Source of the DNA: Flavobacteriaceae bacterium UBA1682
Lineage (GTDB): Bacteria > Bacteroidota > Bacteroidia > Flavobacteriales > Flavobacteriaceae
Assembly: GCA_002320285.1 (NCBI GenBank)
Contig: DCKE01000026.1
Location: 213,152-243,790, forward strand
DNA length: 30,639 bases
Reading direction: 5' to 3'
The notes beneath the pieces are model-generated. The model made no database searches. It was given only the letters and a program-made list of their open reading frames with translations, and was not told the origin of the DNA. Both the position numbers and the translations under genes were made by a program. The stretch's first letter is position 1, and every line of letters begins with the position of its first letter. Positions 23,635 through 30,639 of this stretch are shown in pieces.

Positions 23635-25527
23635 TTAACTTCTACGAGGTCTTCTAGCAAAGCCACCACCGGTGCTGCTTCCGCTATCAGATCTTCTTCC
23701 GCTGCTGCTACTGCTGCTTCTTTCGTTTCTTGGTTGACGGTCTCTATCAGAAGAGAAACCTCCTCTAGATGAAGAAGATGAAGAAGATCTTCTTTCTCCA
23801 CCACCATTAGATGAACGGAATCCACCACCACCGCTGCTTCTGCGTTCACCGCCTCCGCTACGACCGTTATGGTCTCTTCTTGAACTTCCACCTCTTGATC
23901 CACCACCTTCATTTTTAGAAATCTCAACATTGACTCTACGGCCTTCATGTTCAAATCCATTCAAAATATCCATTACTTTGTCAGAATGCTCTGCTTCCGT
24001 ATTAAAGAAAGAGAAACCTTCTTTAACGTCTACTTTAAATAAATCATCTTTTCCTAAATCCAAAGTCTCACGTAAGAAGTCTTTAAGACTCATCCAATCA
24101 AAATTGTCTCTAGTACCTAAGTTAACGAAGAATCTAGTCGACGATCCATTATCGGTATAGTTTGAAGCTGATTGACTGCTACGCTCACGGTCATTAGACG
24201 ATGATTGTTGAGAAATGTTGTTTGCTTTTTTGTAATAATTTAAGAAACGATTAAATTCAACAGAAATCATTTTCTTAATTACATCTTCTTTAGAAAGATC
24301 TTTCATCACTTCGTAAATAGCTGGAAGATAAGTTTCGATTTCAGCATCTACTTCTACATCTTTGATCTTATTCGCTAAGTGAAACAATTGAACTTCACAA
24401 ATTTCAATACCTGAAGGAACTGGTTTCTCTTCAAATTTTTGTTTGATGATACGTTCAATTTGCGAGATTTTTCTCAATTCACTTTTAGTGATGATTACTA
24501 AAGAAGTACCAGATTTTCCAGCACGTCCCGTTCTTCCACTACGGTGAGTATAAGTTTCAATCTCATCAGGTAATTGGTAGTTGATTACGTGAGTAATATC
24601 ATCTACGTCAATACCACGAGCAGCAACATCAGTTGCTACTAACATTTGAATTTGTTTACCACGGAATGATTTCATTACGCCGTCGCGTTGTGCTTGAGAT
24701 AAATCTCCATGTAAAGCAGCCGCGTTGTAGCCATCTTCTACCAATTTCTCGGCTATGGCTTGGGTGTCGCGTTTTGTTCTACAAAACACAACAGAAAAAA
24801 TGTCTGGATTAGCATCCGCTAAACGTTTCAAAGCTGCATAACGATCTCTAGCTCCTACCAAGAAAAACTCATGGCTGATGTTGGCGGAACCTTGATTTTT
24901 GTGACCTACAGTAATCTCTGCAGGATTTGTCATGAACTCTTTTGCAATTCTTGAAACCTCAATAGGCATGGTTGCAGAAAATAACCAAGTGTTTTTGTCG
25001 TCTGGAGTATCAGATAAAATAGAAGTAATGTCTTCATAGAATCCCATGTTTAACATTTCATCTGCCTCATCTAGTACACAAAACCGAATGTTTTTAATGT
25101 TAATCATACCACGATTAATCATGTCTTGCAATCTTCCAGGAGTGGCGATAATAATTTGCGCCCCTCTCTTTACATCTCTAGCTTGTTCTGTAATACTTGC
25201 ACCACCATAAACAGCTACGGAGTGTAAGCCTTTTACGTATTTCGAGTATTGTTTGATTTCATTCGCAATCTGTAAGCATAACTCTCTCGTTGGAGATAGA
25301 ATGATACCTTGCGTTTGCTTGTCATCAACGTTGATTTTTTGAATTAGAGGAAAACCAAAAGCTGCGGTTTTCCCAGTCCCAGTTTGGGCTAACGCAACTA
25401 TGTCAGTATTTTTTTCTAATAATAAGGGAATCGCTTTTTCCTGCACTTCAGACGGATTTTCAAATCCTAGATCTTTAATCGCCAGCAATAGCGACTCATT
25501 TAATCCTAATTGTTCGAATTTATTCAT
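23635..25527 (-). CDS. DEAD-box RNA helicase with DbpA-type domain and R/G/S-rich tail
   Basis: 630 aa from the ATG at 25527. The helicase core has the Q-motif region, AQTGTGKT (Walker A), PTREL, TPGR, DEAD, SAT, ARGIDV and HRSGRTGRAG, in order over about residues 1-370. A linker follows, then a DbpA/CsdA-type RNA-binding domain (about 470-545, STRFFVNLGTRDNF). The last 80 or so residues are glycine, serine and arginine only in long stretches, likely a disordered RNA-binding tail. It probably remodels rRNA or mRNA, as in cold-adapted DeaD/RhlE proteins. The frame opens at 25575, but the promoter at 25547-25575 lies inside that extension, so 25527 is the start. Confidence 0.94.
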   Translation of the reverse strand: MNKFEQLGLNESLLLAIKDLGFENPSEVQEKAIPLLLEKNTDIVALAQTGTGKTAAFGFPLIQKINVDDKQTQGIILSPTRELCLQIANEIKQYSKYVKGLHSVAVYGGASITEQARDVKRGAQIIIATPGRLQDMINRGMINIKNIRFCVLDEADEMLNMGFYEDITSILSDTPDDKNTWLFSATMPIEVSRIAKEFMTNPAEITVGHKNQGSANISHEFFLVGARDRYAALKRLADANPDIFSVVFCRTKRDTQAIAEKLVEDGYNAAALHGDLSQAQRDGVMKSFRGKQIQMLVATDVAARGIDVDDITHVINYQLPDEIETYTHRSGRTGRAGKSGTSLVIITKSELRKISQIERIIKQKFEEKPVPSGIEICEVQLFHLANKIKDVEVDAEIETYLPAIYEVMKDLSKEDVIKKMISVEFNRFLNYYKKANNISQQSSSNDRERSSQSASNYTDNGSSTRFFVNLGTRDNFDWMSLKDFLRETLDLGKDDLFKVDVKEGFSFFNTEAEHSDKVMDILNGFEHEGRRVNVEISKNEGGGSRGGSSRRDHNGRSGGGERRSSGGGGFRSSNGGGERRSSSSSSSRGGFSSDRDRQPRNERSSSSSSGRRSDSGSSTGGGFARRPRRS

Positions 25528-25546
25528 ATAAAATTTAAAATAGCGA

Positions 25547-25575
25547 CAAAGATACTGCAATTTCGTCAAAAACAA
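25547..25575 (-). promoter_or_regulatory. Consensus promoter of the DEAD-box helicase gene
   Basis: On the minus strand TTG (25575-25573) is followed after 18 bases by TATCTTTG (25554-25547), the best full match to TTG-N17-23-TAnnTTTG in the window. The predicted leader is about 13 bases. Confidence 0.65.
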
Positions 25576-25620
25576 TACATCTGGAACTATTATTAATATT
25601 ATTTTTATATAGAATTTAAT

Positions 25621-26196
25621 TTATTGGCTTTTCAAAAAGCGAATTAATTCAGCAACGGCTTTACCGCGATGGCTGATTTGATTTTTTTCAGCCATGCTTA
25701 TTTCAGCAAAAGTTTTTTCCATCCCAAGAGCTTTAAAGACAGGGTCGTACCCGAATCCTGAACTACCGTTTCGCGAATCCATAATCTCCCCGTCGACAAT
25801 TCCTGTGAATAATTTTAGCTCCCCTTTCCAATGTAAAGCAATAACCGTTTTAAAGTTAGCACTACGGTTTGTCGATCCGTTTAATTCCTCTAACAATTTG
25901 TCTATATTGTCAGAATCGTTCCTTTGTGGGCCCGCGTATCGTGCAGAATATACACCCGGTGCTCCGTTTAATGCATCGACTTCTAAACCGCTATCGTCGG
26001 CAAAACAGTCATAACCGTAATGACGTTTGATGAAATCAGCTTTTTGAATCGCATTGCCTTCTATAGTATCCGAAGTTTCGGGTATGTCGATGACACAACC
26101 GATATCTTCTAAACTGAGGATTTCGATGTTATCCGGTAATTGGTTTTTGATCTCCGCTATTTTGTTTTTGTTGTTTGAAGCAAATATCAGTTTCAT
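25621..26196 (-). CDS. rdgB: RdgB/HAM1-type non-canonical purine NTP pyrophosphatase
   Basis: 191 aa. It hydrolyses dITP, XTP and related damaged purine nucleotides to monophosphates, keeping them out of DNA and RNA. Family motifs are complete: FASNNKNKIAEI (4-15), FADDSGLEVDALNGAPGVYSARYAG (about 65-90, cut here only for description), SGFGYDPVF and SHRGKA near the C-terminus. It starts 52 bases after the recG stop on the same strand and is probably co-transcribed with it, joining two genome-maintenance genes. Confidence 0.95.
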   Translation of the reverse strand: MKLIFASNNKNKIAEIKNQLPDNIEILSLEDIGCVIDIPETSDTIEGNAIQKADFIKRHYGYDCFADDSGLEVDALNGAPGVYSARYAGPQRNDSDNIDKLLEELNGSTNRSANFKTVIALHWKGELKLFTGIVDGEIMDSRNGSSGFGYDPVFKALGMEKTFAEISMAEKNQISHRGKAVAELIRFLKSQ

Positions 26197-26247
26197 GTTG
26201 TTGCGTTTTTTTAGTAATTCAAAGTCTTTATATAAGGAGTAAGGTGG

Positions 26248-28353
26248 TTAGCTGATGTAATTCCAAATCGAACTCTTCTTGGACAATTCAATAAGTTGTG
26301 TTTTTAAGAATTGATTTTCGGCAAGTTCTAGTTTGGGATCAGCTTTTAGCAAGATGATCGCATGATGACGGGCCAATTGTAGGATATCCTGATCTCGTAC
26401 CAAATCGGCAATTCGCAAAGCCATCACACCGCTTTGTTGCTTGCCCATGAGGTCTCCCGGGCCACGTAATTTTAAATCGACCTCGGAAATTTCAAAGCCG
26501 TCGTTGGTTCTGCACATGGTTTCCATTCTGATTTTAGAATCGTTGCTCAACTTCGCGCCGGTCATTAGGATGCAATAACTCTGTTCAGCCCCCCGACCAA
26601 CTCGGCCGCGCAATTGGTGTAGTTGAGACAGTCCAAAGCGCTCGGCACTTTCGATAATCATCACGCTGGCATTAGGAACGTTTACCCCAACTTCGATTAC
26701 CGTAGTGGCTACCATAATATTGGTTTGCCCTTGGGCAAATCGTTCCATTTCGCGATCTTTCTCTGCCGGTGTCATTTGCCCATGTACGATACTAATGCTG
26801 TATTGAGGTAACGGGAAATCTCTTGAAATACCTTCGTAGCCTTCCATAAGGTTTTTGTAATCCAAGGTTTCACTATCCTGAATCAACGGATAAACGATAT
26901 ATATTTGACGACCCTTGGCAATCTCGTCTTTGATAAAACGCCAAACGCTGAGTCGTTTGCCTTCAAAACGATGCACGGTTTGTATCGGTTTACGACCCGG
27001 AGGCAGTTCGTCAATAACAGAAATATCCAGATCTCCATACAAGCTCATGGCTAAAGTACGGGGAATAGGGGTGGCTGTCATGACCAATATATGTGGTGGG
27101 ATGGTGTTTTTTTTCCATAATTTTGAACGTTGTTCAACACCAAATCGGTGTTGCTCATCGATAATAGCCAAGCCTAAATTCTTAAATTTTACTTTGTCTT
27201 CAAATAGGGCATGGGTGCCGATTAGAATCTGCAGTTCTCCAGATTCGAGATCGCTGTGGATGATACGTCGCTCGGCAATCTTACTCGAACCCGTTAGTAA
27301 CTTCACTTGAATGCCCATAGGAGCTGCCAATTCGCTGATACCGACAAAATGTTGATTCGCTAAGATTTCTGTTGGTGCTACGATACAAGCTTGAAAGCCG
27401 TTGTCTAAAGCTAATAGCGCACTCATAAAGGCAACTATGGTTTTTCCAGAGCCGACATCGCCTTGTAGCAATCTGTTCATCTGAGCCGGATTGCCGAGGT
27501 CATTACGGATCTCCTTTAATACTTTTTTCTGTGCATTAGTCAGTGGAAACGGCAAGTGGTTTTGGTAAAAATCGTTAAAGAAAACTCCAACCTGATCAAA
27601 GGGAAAGCCTTTTATCTTGTTTTTACGCGTGACATTTTTGATCAATAACTGCAATTGGATAAAATACAATTCCTCAAATTTCAATCGAAACTGTGCTCTG
27701 GCAAGCATTTCGGAATTTTTAGGAAAATGGATGTTAAACAAAGCATCGCTGCGACTCATCAAATTGAGTTCCTGAACTAATGATAAGGGCAATTGATCAA
27801 CAAATAAGGTATGGGTTTCAATAAAAACCTGTTGCATTAATTTGTTGGCTACGCGATTGGTGATGCCGCGTTGAGCCAGTTTTTCGGTTGAGGGATAAAC
27901 AGCCTGCATCGCAGAACGTAAGTTTTTTTTGTGCTCTTCAACCAACTCTAAGTCGGGGTGGGGCATCGAAAAACTGTTGTTGTAAACATTGGTTTTACCA
28001 AAGGCGACATAAGGGGTGTTGATTTGCAGGGAATCCTGTATGTATTTTGTTGCTTGGAACCACACCAATTCTATTTGTCCGGTTCCGTCTGTAAAAGTCG
28101 CTACCAAACGTTTGCCGCGTTGTTGTCCGACTGTTTTAATATGGATGATTTTACCTACTATTTGAACTTCACTAGTGGTTTGAATTAATTCATTGATTTT
28201 ATAATAGCGGGTTCTGTCCATATACCGATTGGGATACCAATGCAGTAGGTCTTTATATTTAAAAATTTGCAGTTCTTTCTTGAGCAAGTCACCTCGAGTA
28301 GGACCTACGCCTTTTAAGTATTCTATAGGTGTATCAAGAAGATTGTTTTGCAT
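26248..28353 (-). CDS. recG: RecG, ATP-dependent branch-migration helicase
   Basis: 701 aa, normal for RecG. The N-terminal wedge/OB domain (about 60-150) binds branched DNA. The helicase motor shows GDVGSGKT (Walker A, about 295-302), DEQHRFG (DExH-like box), MTATPIPRTLA, VATTVIEVGVNVPNA, and the QLRGRVGRG motif followed by the TRG hairpin region. It reverses stalled replication forks and processes Holliday junctions. It is followed by rdgB 51 bases later. The only -7-like sequence upstream (28373-28380, TATCTTCG) has a mismatch. Confidence 0.96.
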   Translation of the reverse strand: MQNNLLDTPIEYLKGVGPTRGDLLKKELQIFKYKDLLHWYPNRYMDRTRYYKINELIQTTSEVQIVGKIIHIKTVGQQRGKRLVATFTDGTGQIELVWFQATKYIQDSLQINTPYVAFGKTNVYNNSFSMPHPDLELVEEHKKNLRSAMQAVYPSTEKLAQRGITNRVANKLMQQVFIETHTLFVDQLPLSLVQELNLMSRSDALFNIHFPKNSEMLARAQFRLKFEELYFIQLQLLIKNVTRKNKIKGFPFDQVGVFFNDFYQNHLPFPLTNAQKKVLKEIRNDLGNPAQMNRLLQGDVGSGKTIVAFMSALLALDNGFQACIVAPTEILANQHFVGISELAAPMGIQVKLLTGSSKIAERRIIHSDLESGELQILIGTHALFEDKVKFKNLGLAIIDEQHRFGVEQRSKLWKKNTIPPHILVMTATPIPRTLAMSLYGDLDISVIDELPPGRKPIQTVHRFEGKRLSVWRFIKDEIAKGRQIYIVYPLIQDSETLDYKNLMEGYEGISRDFPLPQYSISIVHGQMTPAEKDREMERFAQGQTNIMVATTVIEVGVNVPNASVMIIESAERFGLSQLHQLRGRVGRGAEQSYCILMTGAKLSNDSKIRMETMCRTNDGFEISEVDLKLRGPGDLMGKQQSGVMALRIADLVRDQDILQLARHHAIILLKADPKLELAENQFLKTQLIELSKKSSIWNYIS

Positions 28354-28433
28354 GATATAACATTATAATCGACGAAGATAAGGTTTTTGTCGATTTTCAG
28401 GAAAATTTAAAACAGTTTAATCCGGTCGTTAGT

Positions 28434-28474
28434 AAAAAAAGCAAACAACCTATTTTGGGAAATAGGCTGTTTGC
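28434..28474 (-). terminator. Terminator of the cytochrome c peroxidase gene
   Basis: A 15-bp stem with one mismatch (28441-28455 with 28460-28474, TGGG loop) is followed by seven T residues on the minus strand (complement of 28434-28440). It lies 58 bases after the stop codon. Confidence 0.88.
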
Positions 28475-28532
28475 AGAATTAATAAAAACTAAAAAACAGT
28501 AAATTTATGTCAAACTTGTTTTTTAAAGGATT

Positions 28533-29570
28533 TTAGGTCTGAGTGTTAAAAGGGGATTGTTTGTCTTCTGGAGATATATCGGCAGTTAAGGTCTTTAAAA
28601 AGGCGGCGATATCGCTGATTTGTTCGGTTGTTAAATCGACGTTATTTTGTGCTTTGGCCATTATTTTAATCACTTTTTCAAGGGATTCTACCGATCCATC
28701 GTGCAGATATGGTGCGGTTTCGGCCACATTGCGCAGTCCCGGTACCTTAAAGATGTATTTGTCGGCTTCTTTCTGAGTAAGGTCATACAAACCGTTATCG
28801 ATCTTATCGCAGTTGGTTAAGGACCAATAATCGGTGTACACTCCAAATTTTTGCATGATTTGACCCCCTACGGCAATTCCGTTATGGCAAGTGATGCATC
28901 CGGTATCCATAAATGTTGTAAGCCCTCGTTTTTCTTGGTCGTTAAATGCGGTTTCGTCACCGTCCAGGTATTCGTCAAAACGACTGCTGGGGTTTAATTT
29001 TCTTTCAAAAGCACCAATGGCTTTGGTGATGTTGTTATACGTAATGGGTTCGGGAGTGTCGGGATATACTTTGCTAAACCATTTTTGATACAGGTCGATT
29101 TGCTTTAGTTTGTTTACCAAATATCCTTCGTTTGGTATATTGTGTTCGACCGGATTGAGTATCGGTCCACCAGCTTGTTCCTCAACGTCTTTGGCTCGGC
29201 CATCCCAGAATTGCATCTGATGCAGGGAAGCGTAAAATACCGTAGGCGAGTTTCGGGCTCCTAAAATACCGTTGTCTCCGGGAGAAGTAGCTAAGTTGTC
29301 TACGCCAAAGGTGTTTAGATCATGACACGAATTGCAACTGATGTTTTCTTTTTTGGATAAACGCTTGTCAAAATATAACATTTTTCCAAGTTGAGCCTCA
29401 TTGGGTTGAATCTCTTCGTAATCTTTAGACTTAATCGATTTAAAATAGGTGGTAGCTTTTTCTAGTAATTCTGATTTTGGAACGGATTTTTTTTGATCAA
29501 AAGAGCTGTCTTTCTCTTTTTTACAAGAAACCGTAACTACTAGTAAACTGAAAAATAGCAATTGTTTCAT
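28533..29570 (-). CDS. Diheme cytochrome c peroxidase (MauG/CcpA type), lipoprotein
   Basis: 345 aa. The lipoprotein signal ends VVTVSC, with the lipidated cysteine at residue 16. Two CxxCH haem c sites are present, C79-NS-C82-H83 and C225-IT-C228-H229, the expected spacing for bacterial diheme peroxidases. The SPTVFYASLHQMQFWDGRA stretch and the APYLHDGSVESL stretch near the C-terminus are also typical. It reduces hydrogen peroxide in the periplasm with electrons from cytochromes. A MauG-like oxidase role is the alternative. No cytochrome maturation genes are nearby. Its upstream region contains a short palindrome (29635-29651). Confidence 0.93.
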   Translation of the reverse strand: MKQLLFFSLLVVTVSCKKEKDSSFDQKKSVPKSELLEKATTYFKSIKSKDYEEIQPNEAQLGKMLYFDKRLSKKENISCNSCHDLNTFGVDNLATSPGDNGILGARNSPTVFYASLHQMQFWDGRAKDVEEQAGGPILNPVEHNIPNEGYLVNKLKQIDLYQKWFSKVYPDTPEPITYNNITKAIGAFERKLNPSSRFDEYLDGDETAFNDQEKRGLTTFMDTGCITCHNGIAVGGQIMQKFGVYTDYWSLTNCDKIDNGLYDLTQKEADKYIFKVPGLRNVAETAPYLHDGSVESLEKVIKIMAKAQNNVDLTTEQISDIAAFLKTLTADISPEDKQSPFNTQT

Positions 29571-29963
29571 CTTAACTTAGGTATACATTTATTTTCTAAG
29601 TGATAAAATTAAAGAAACATCTATTTTTAAATTATAACATTTATCATGTTAAAATTATAATTTTTGGTGCATAATACTTTTTATATTGTGATTTTTTTTG
29701 TATATTAAAGTATAGATAGGTTTAAGGAAATCAAGTGGTATGCGCTCGCCCATTTCGATACTGCTTCAAATAGTATTTGATTATAGTACTGATTCGTCCA
29801 TCCTCAATTGTAATTTGCTTTCAATAACGGTGGATCCCGCTTTGATGGATGCGTTTTATCTAACGCGGTTTGTAGGGGTATGTTGTGATTTACTGAAAAC
29901 AGGTAAACGTGTGTGCGAAGATCCGAGTGGAGTCTTAGCAGGTTTTCTAAAAGTGATCGCCAT
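29571..29963. other. Long intergenic stretch with no supported gene
   Basis: About 390 bases between the peroxidase start and the tRNA terminator. The first part (29580-29720) is very AT-rich and contains a small palindrome. The second part (29735-29960) is visibly richer in G and C and has a plus-strand frame running on through the tRNA antisense, which is not a believable gene. I see no promoter match, repeat copy or known RNA here. Confidence 0.5.
29635..29651. promoter_or_regulatory. Palindrome TAACAT-N5-ATGTTA upstream of the peroxidase gene
   Basis: A perfect 6-bp inverted repeat with a 5-base centre, about 65 bases upstream of the peroxidase ATG in an AT-rich region. Its size would suit a dimeric regulator, but it does not match a known box that I can name. 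Confidence 0.3.
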
Positions 29964-29996
29964 AAAAAAAGGACAAAGAAGAAAACTTCTTTGTCC
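29964..29996 (-). terminator. Terminator of tRNA-Val
   Basis: A perfect 11-bp stem (29971-29981 with 29986-29996, AAAA loop, core GGACAAAGAAG) is followed by seven T residues on the minus strand. It starts five bases after the tRNA's CCA end. Confidence 0.93.
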
Positions 29997-30000
29997 TAAA

Positions 30001-30078
30001 TGGTGGGCGATGAGGGATTCGAACCCCCGACCCTCTCGGTGTAAACGAGATGCTCTGAACCAACTGAGCTAATCGCCC
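30001..30078 (-). tRNA. tRNA-Val (anticodon TAC)
   Basis: A complete cloverleaf on the minus strand: acceptor GGGCGAT pairs with ATCGCCC; D arm GCTC/GAGC; anticodon stem TCTCG/CGAGA around loop TTTACAC, giving anticodon TAC (valine, GUA codons); T arm GGGGG-TTCGAAT-CCCTC with one G-T pair; discriminator A; encoded CCA (30003-30001). It is 78 bases with CCA. It lies 70 bases downstream of the DUF4258 gene on the same strand and is followed at once by its own terminator. Confidence 0.97.
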
Positions 30079-30148
30079 TGATGTATCCTTGAATACGAGT
30101 ACAAATATACGCTAAAAATCATATTCTGCAAGGGATGGGCGAAAAAAA

Positions 30149-30523
30149 TTAATCTTTTCTTACATCTTTTAAAACCACCTTATCGTCGTAATTAATCATT
30201 TCAACGGTAATCGGCTCATTTTTAGTATTCTTGCCTTTGATGACGTAGATCTTTCCGTTTTCAAAATTTTTCTTACTGTTTTCAAAATCAACTTTTCCAT
30301 AGGTCAAACAGTTTCTAACATCGTCGATGTTTACCCAATCTTCTTTTAGTTCTTGCTCCGCACTAGCAGATAACATTAAAGGTTTGGTTCGTAAATCCTG
30401 TAAAACACGACAATTTGGTAAATAACAAAAAGTGGTTTTTTTCTGTCCAAATACAAAAACTAAAAAAAGCCCCCCAATTAAAAACCCAAATAAATAGTAT
30501 GCTAAACGCTGTGTGAATTTCAT
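30149..30523 (-). CDS. DUF4258 protein with N-terminal membrane anchor
   Basis: 124 aa. A hydrophobic segment at residues 8-26 (YYLFGFLIGGLFLVFVFG) anchors it in the membrane. The remaining part is periplasmic: a short region with two cysteines (CYLPNC), then the DUF4258-like domain (about 60-120) with the DVRNCLTYGKVDF block and the strands IYVIKG and TVEMINYDDKVVL. Close relatives of this form are, to my memory, widespread in flavobacteria; the function is unknown. It starts at the ATG just after a -7 element and is followed by tRNA-Val on the same strand. Confidence 0.85.
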   Translation of the reverse strand: MKFTQRLAYYLFGFLIGGLFLVFVFGQKKTTFCYLPNCRVLQDLRTKPLMLSASAEQELKEDWVNIDDVRNCLTYGKVDFENSKKNFENGKIYVIKGKNTKNEPITVEMINYDDKVVLKDVRKD

Positions 30524-30539
30524 GTTGAATTGTTTTGTG

Positions 30540-30547
30540 CAAAATTA
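30540..30547 (-). promoter_or_regulatory. -7 element (TAATTTTG) for the DUF4258 gene
   Basis: Perfect TAnnTTTG match on the minus strand, with its last base 17 bases before the ATG at 30523. Confidence 0.5.
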
Positions 30548-30601
30548 GCAATTCAGAATTGGAAAACTAAGGTATTCTTTGAAAATTATTTTTTAAGTGG
30601 A

Positions 30602-30639
30602 TACGCAGATACGCAGATACGCTGATGGGCGAATACGCG
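30602..30639. repeat. Second copy of the 8-bp tandem repeat array, cut by the window edge
   Basis: Units TACGCAGA, TACGCAGA, TACGCTGA and TGGGCGAA follow each other at 30602-30633, then TACGCG runs off the end. The unit, orientation and the TACGCTGA-TGGGCG junction match 17-30 at the other end of the window. Confidence 0.85.

Noticed and set aside
23628..23960. 110-codon minus-strand frame rich in Glu, Val and Ala
   Set aside because: It is an alternative frame of the low-complexity tail of the DEAD-box helicase. Its odd composition comes from the repeated codons, and it has no start context.
25528..25575. N-terminal 16-residue extension of the RNA helicase
   Set aside because: The extension overlaps a full consensus promoter, and the helicase family starts at the MNKFEQLGL segment.
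29740..30072. 110-codon plus-strand frame ending RDSNPRPSRCKRDALNQLS
   Set aside because: It runs through tRNA-Val on the opposite strand and through its terminator. The C-terminal residues are the well-known product of translating a tRNA antisense, so it is not a gene as it stands.
1..30639. The two end repeats considered as direct repeats flanking a 30-kb mobile element
   Set aside because: The content between them is housekeeping and envelope genes with no integrase, transposase or transfer genes, and the arrays are degenerate. Dispersed intergenic repeats or contig ends are simpler.

Overview
The window looks like a chromosomal segment of a flavobacterium-like member of the Bacteroidota. 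Three things support this. At least ten genes are preceded by the TAnnTTTG -7 promoter element typical of that phylum. Shine-Dalgarno sequences are scarce. Many proteins have a familiar flavobacterial form (YfhO, DUF4258, DUF2652, CarboxypepD_reg, a Tic20/DUF4870-like protein, and a MauG-type peroxidase lipoprotein). There is no phage, insertion sequence, CRISPR array or toxin-antitoxin pair. The gene content is mostly core genome. Both edges of the window lie in copies of the same degenerate 8-bp tandem repeat, so this may be a contig that broke at a dispersed repeat.

Layout. 1-3922 (+): octamer repeat, then a YfhO-type polytopic membrane protein followed one base later by a cytoplasmic glycosyltransferase (envelope glycan work). 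3997-9084: DNA repair and stress block with uvrA (-), an ECF sigma factor (+), an unlisted 47-aa gene (+), nth endonuclease III (-) and a Bcp peroxiredoxin (+). 9295-12726: a 482-aa conserved protein of unknown role (-), a PhnP-like metallo-beta-lactamase-fold hydrolase (+), and two small exported or anchored proteins (+). 12790-13383 (-): a DUF2652 protein with a class III cyclase-like fold. 13455-20237 (-): an AraC-type regulator and a complete tripartite RND efflux operon (adaptor, pump, outer-membrane factor), with a 21-bp-spaced direct repeat just upstream of the pump promoter. 20450-22687 (-): a tight three-gene operon of a degenerate dihydroorotase, a small Tic20-like membrane protein and an esterase. 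22807-28353 (-): a CarboxypepD_reg protein, a DEAD-box RNA helicase, RdgB and RecG. 28533-30523 (-): a diheme cytochrome c peroxidase lipoprotein, tRNA-Val(TAC) and a DUF4258 protein, then the second octamer repeat.

No single large new system is evident. The observations most worth following are these: the dihydroorotase homologue has lost four of its six metal ligands and is locked into an operon with a membrane protein and an esterase; the endonuclease III lacks all [4Fe-4S] cysteines; the UvrA lacks half of its first zinc site; a probable AraC operator sits in front of the efflux operon; a 47-aa gene sits behind a 17-bp perfect inverted repeat after the sigma factor; the 482-aa protein has no recognisable fold; and the octamer arrays occupy both ends. 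Several genes have very short, uniform promoter-to-start distances, and several terminator hairpins reach into coding sequence, which together suggest compact transcription units.
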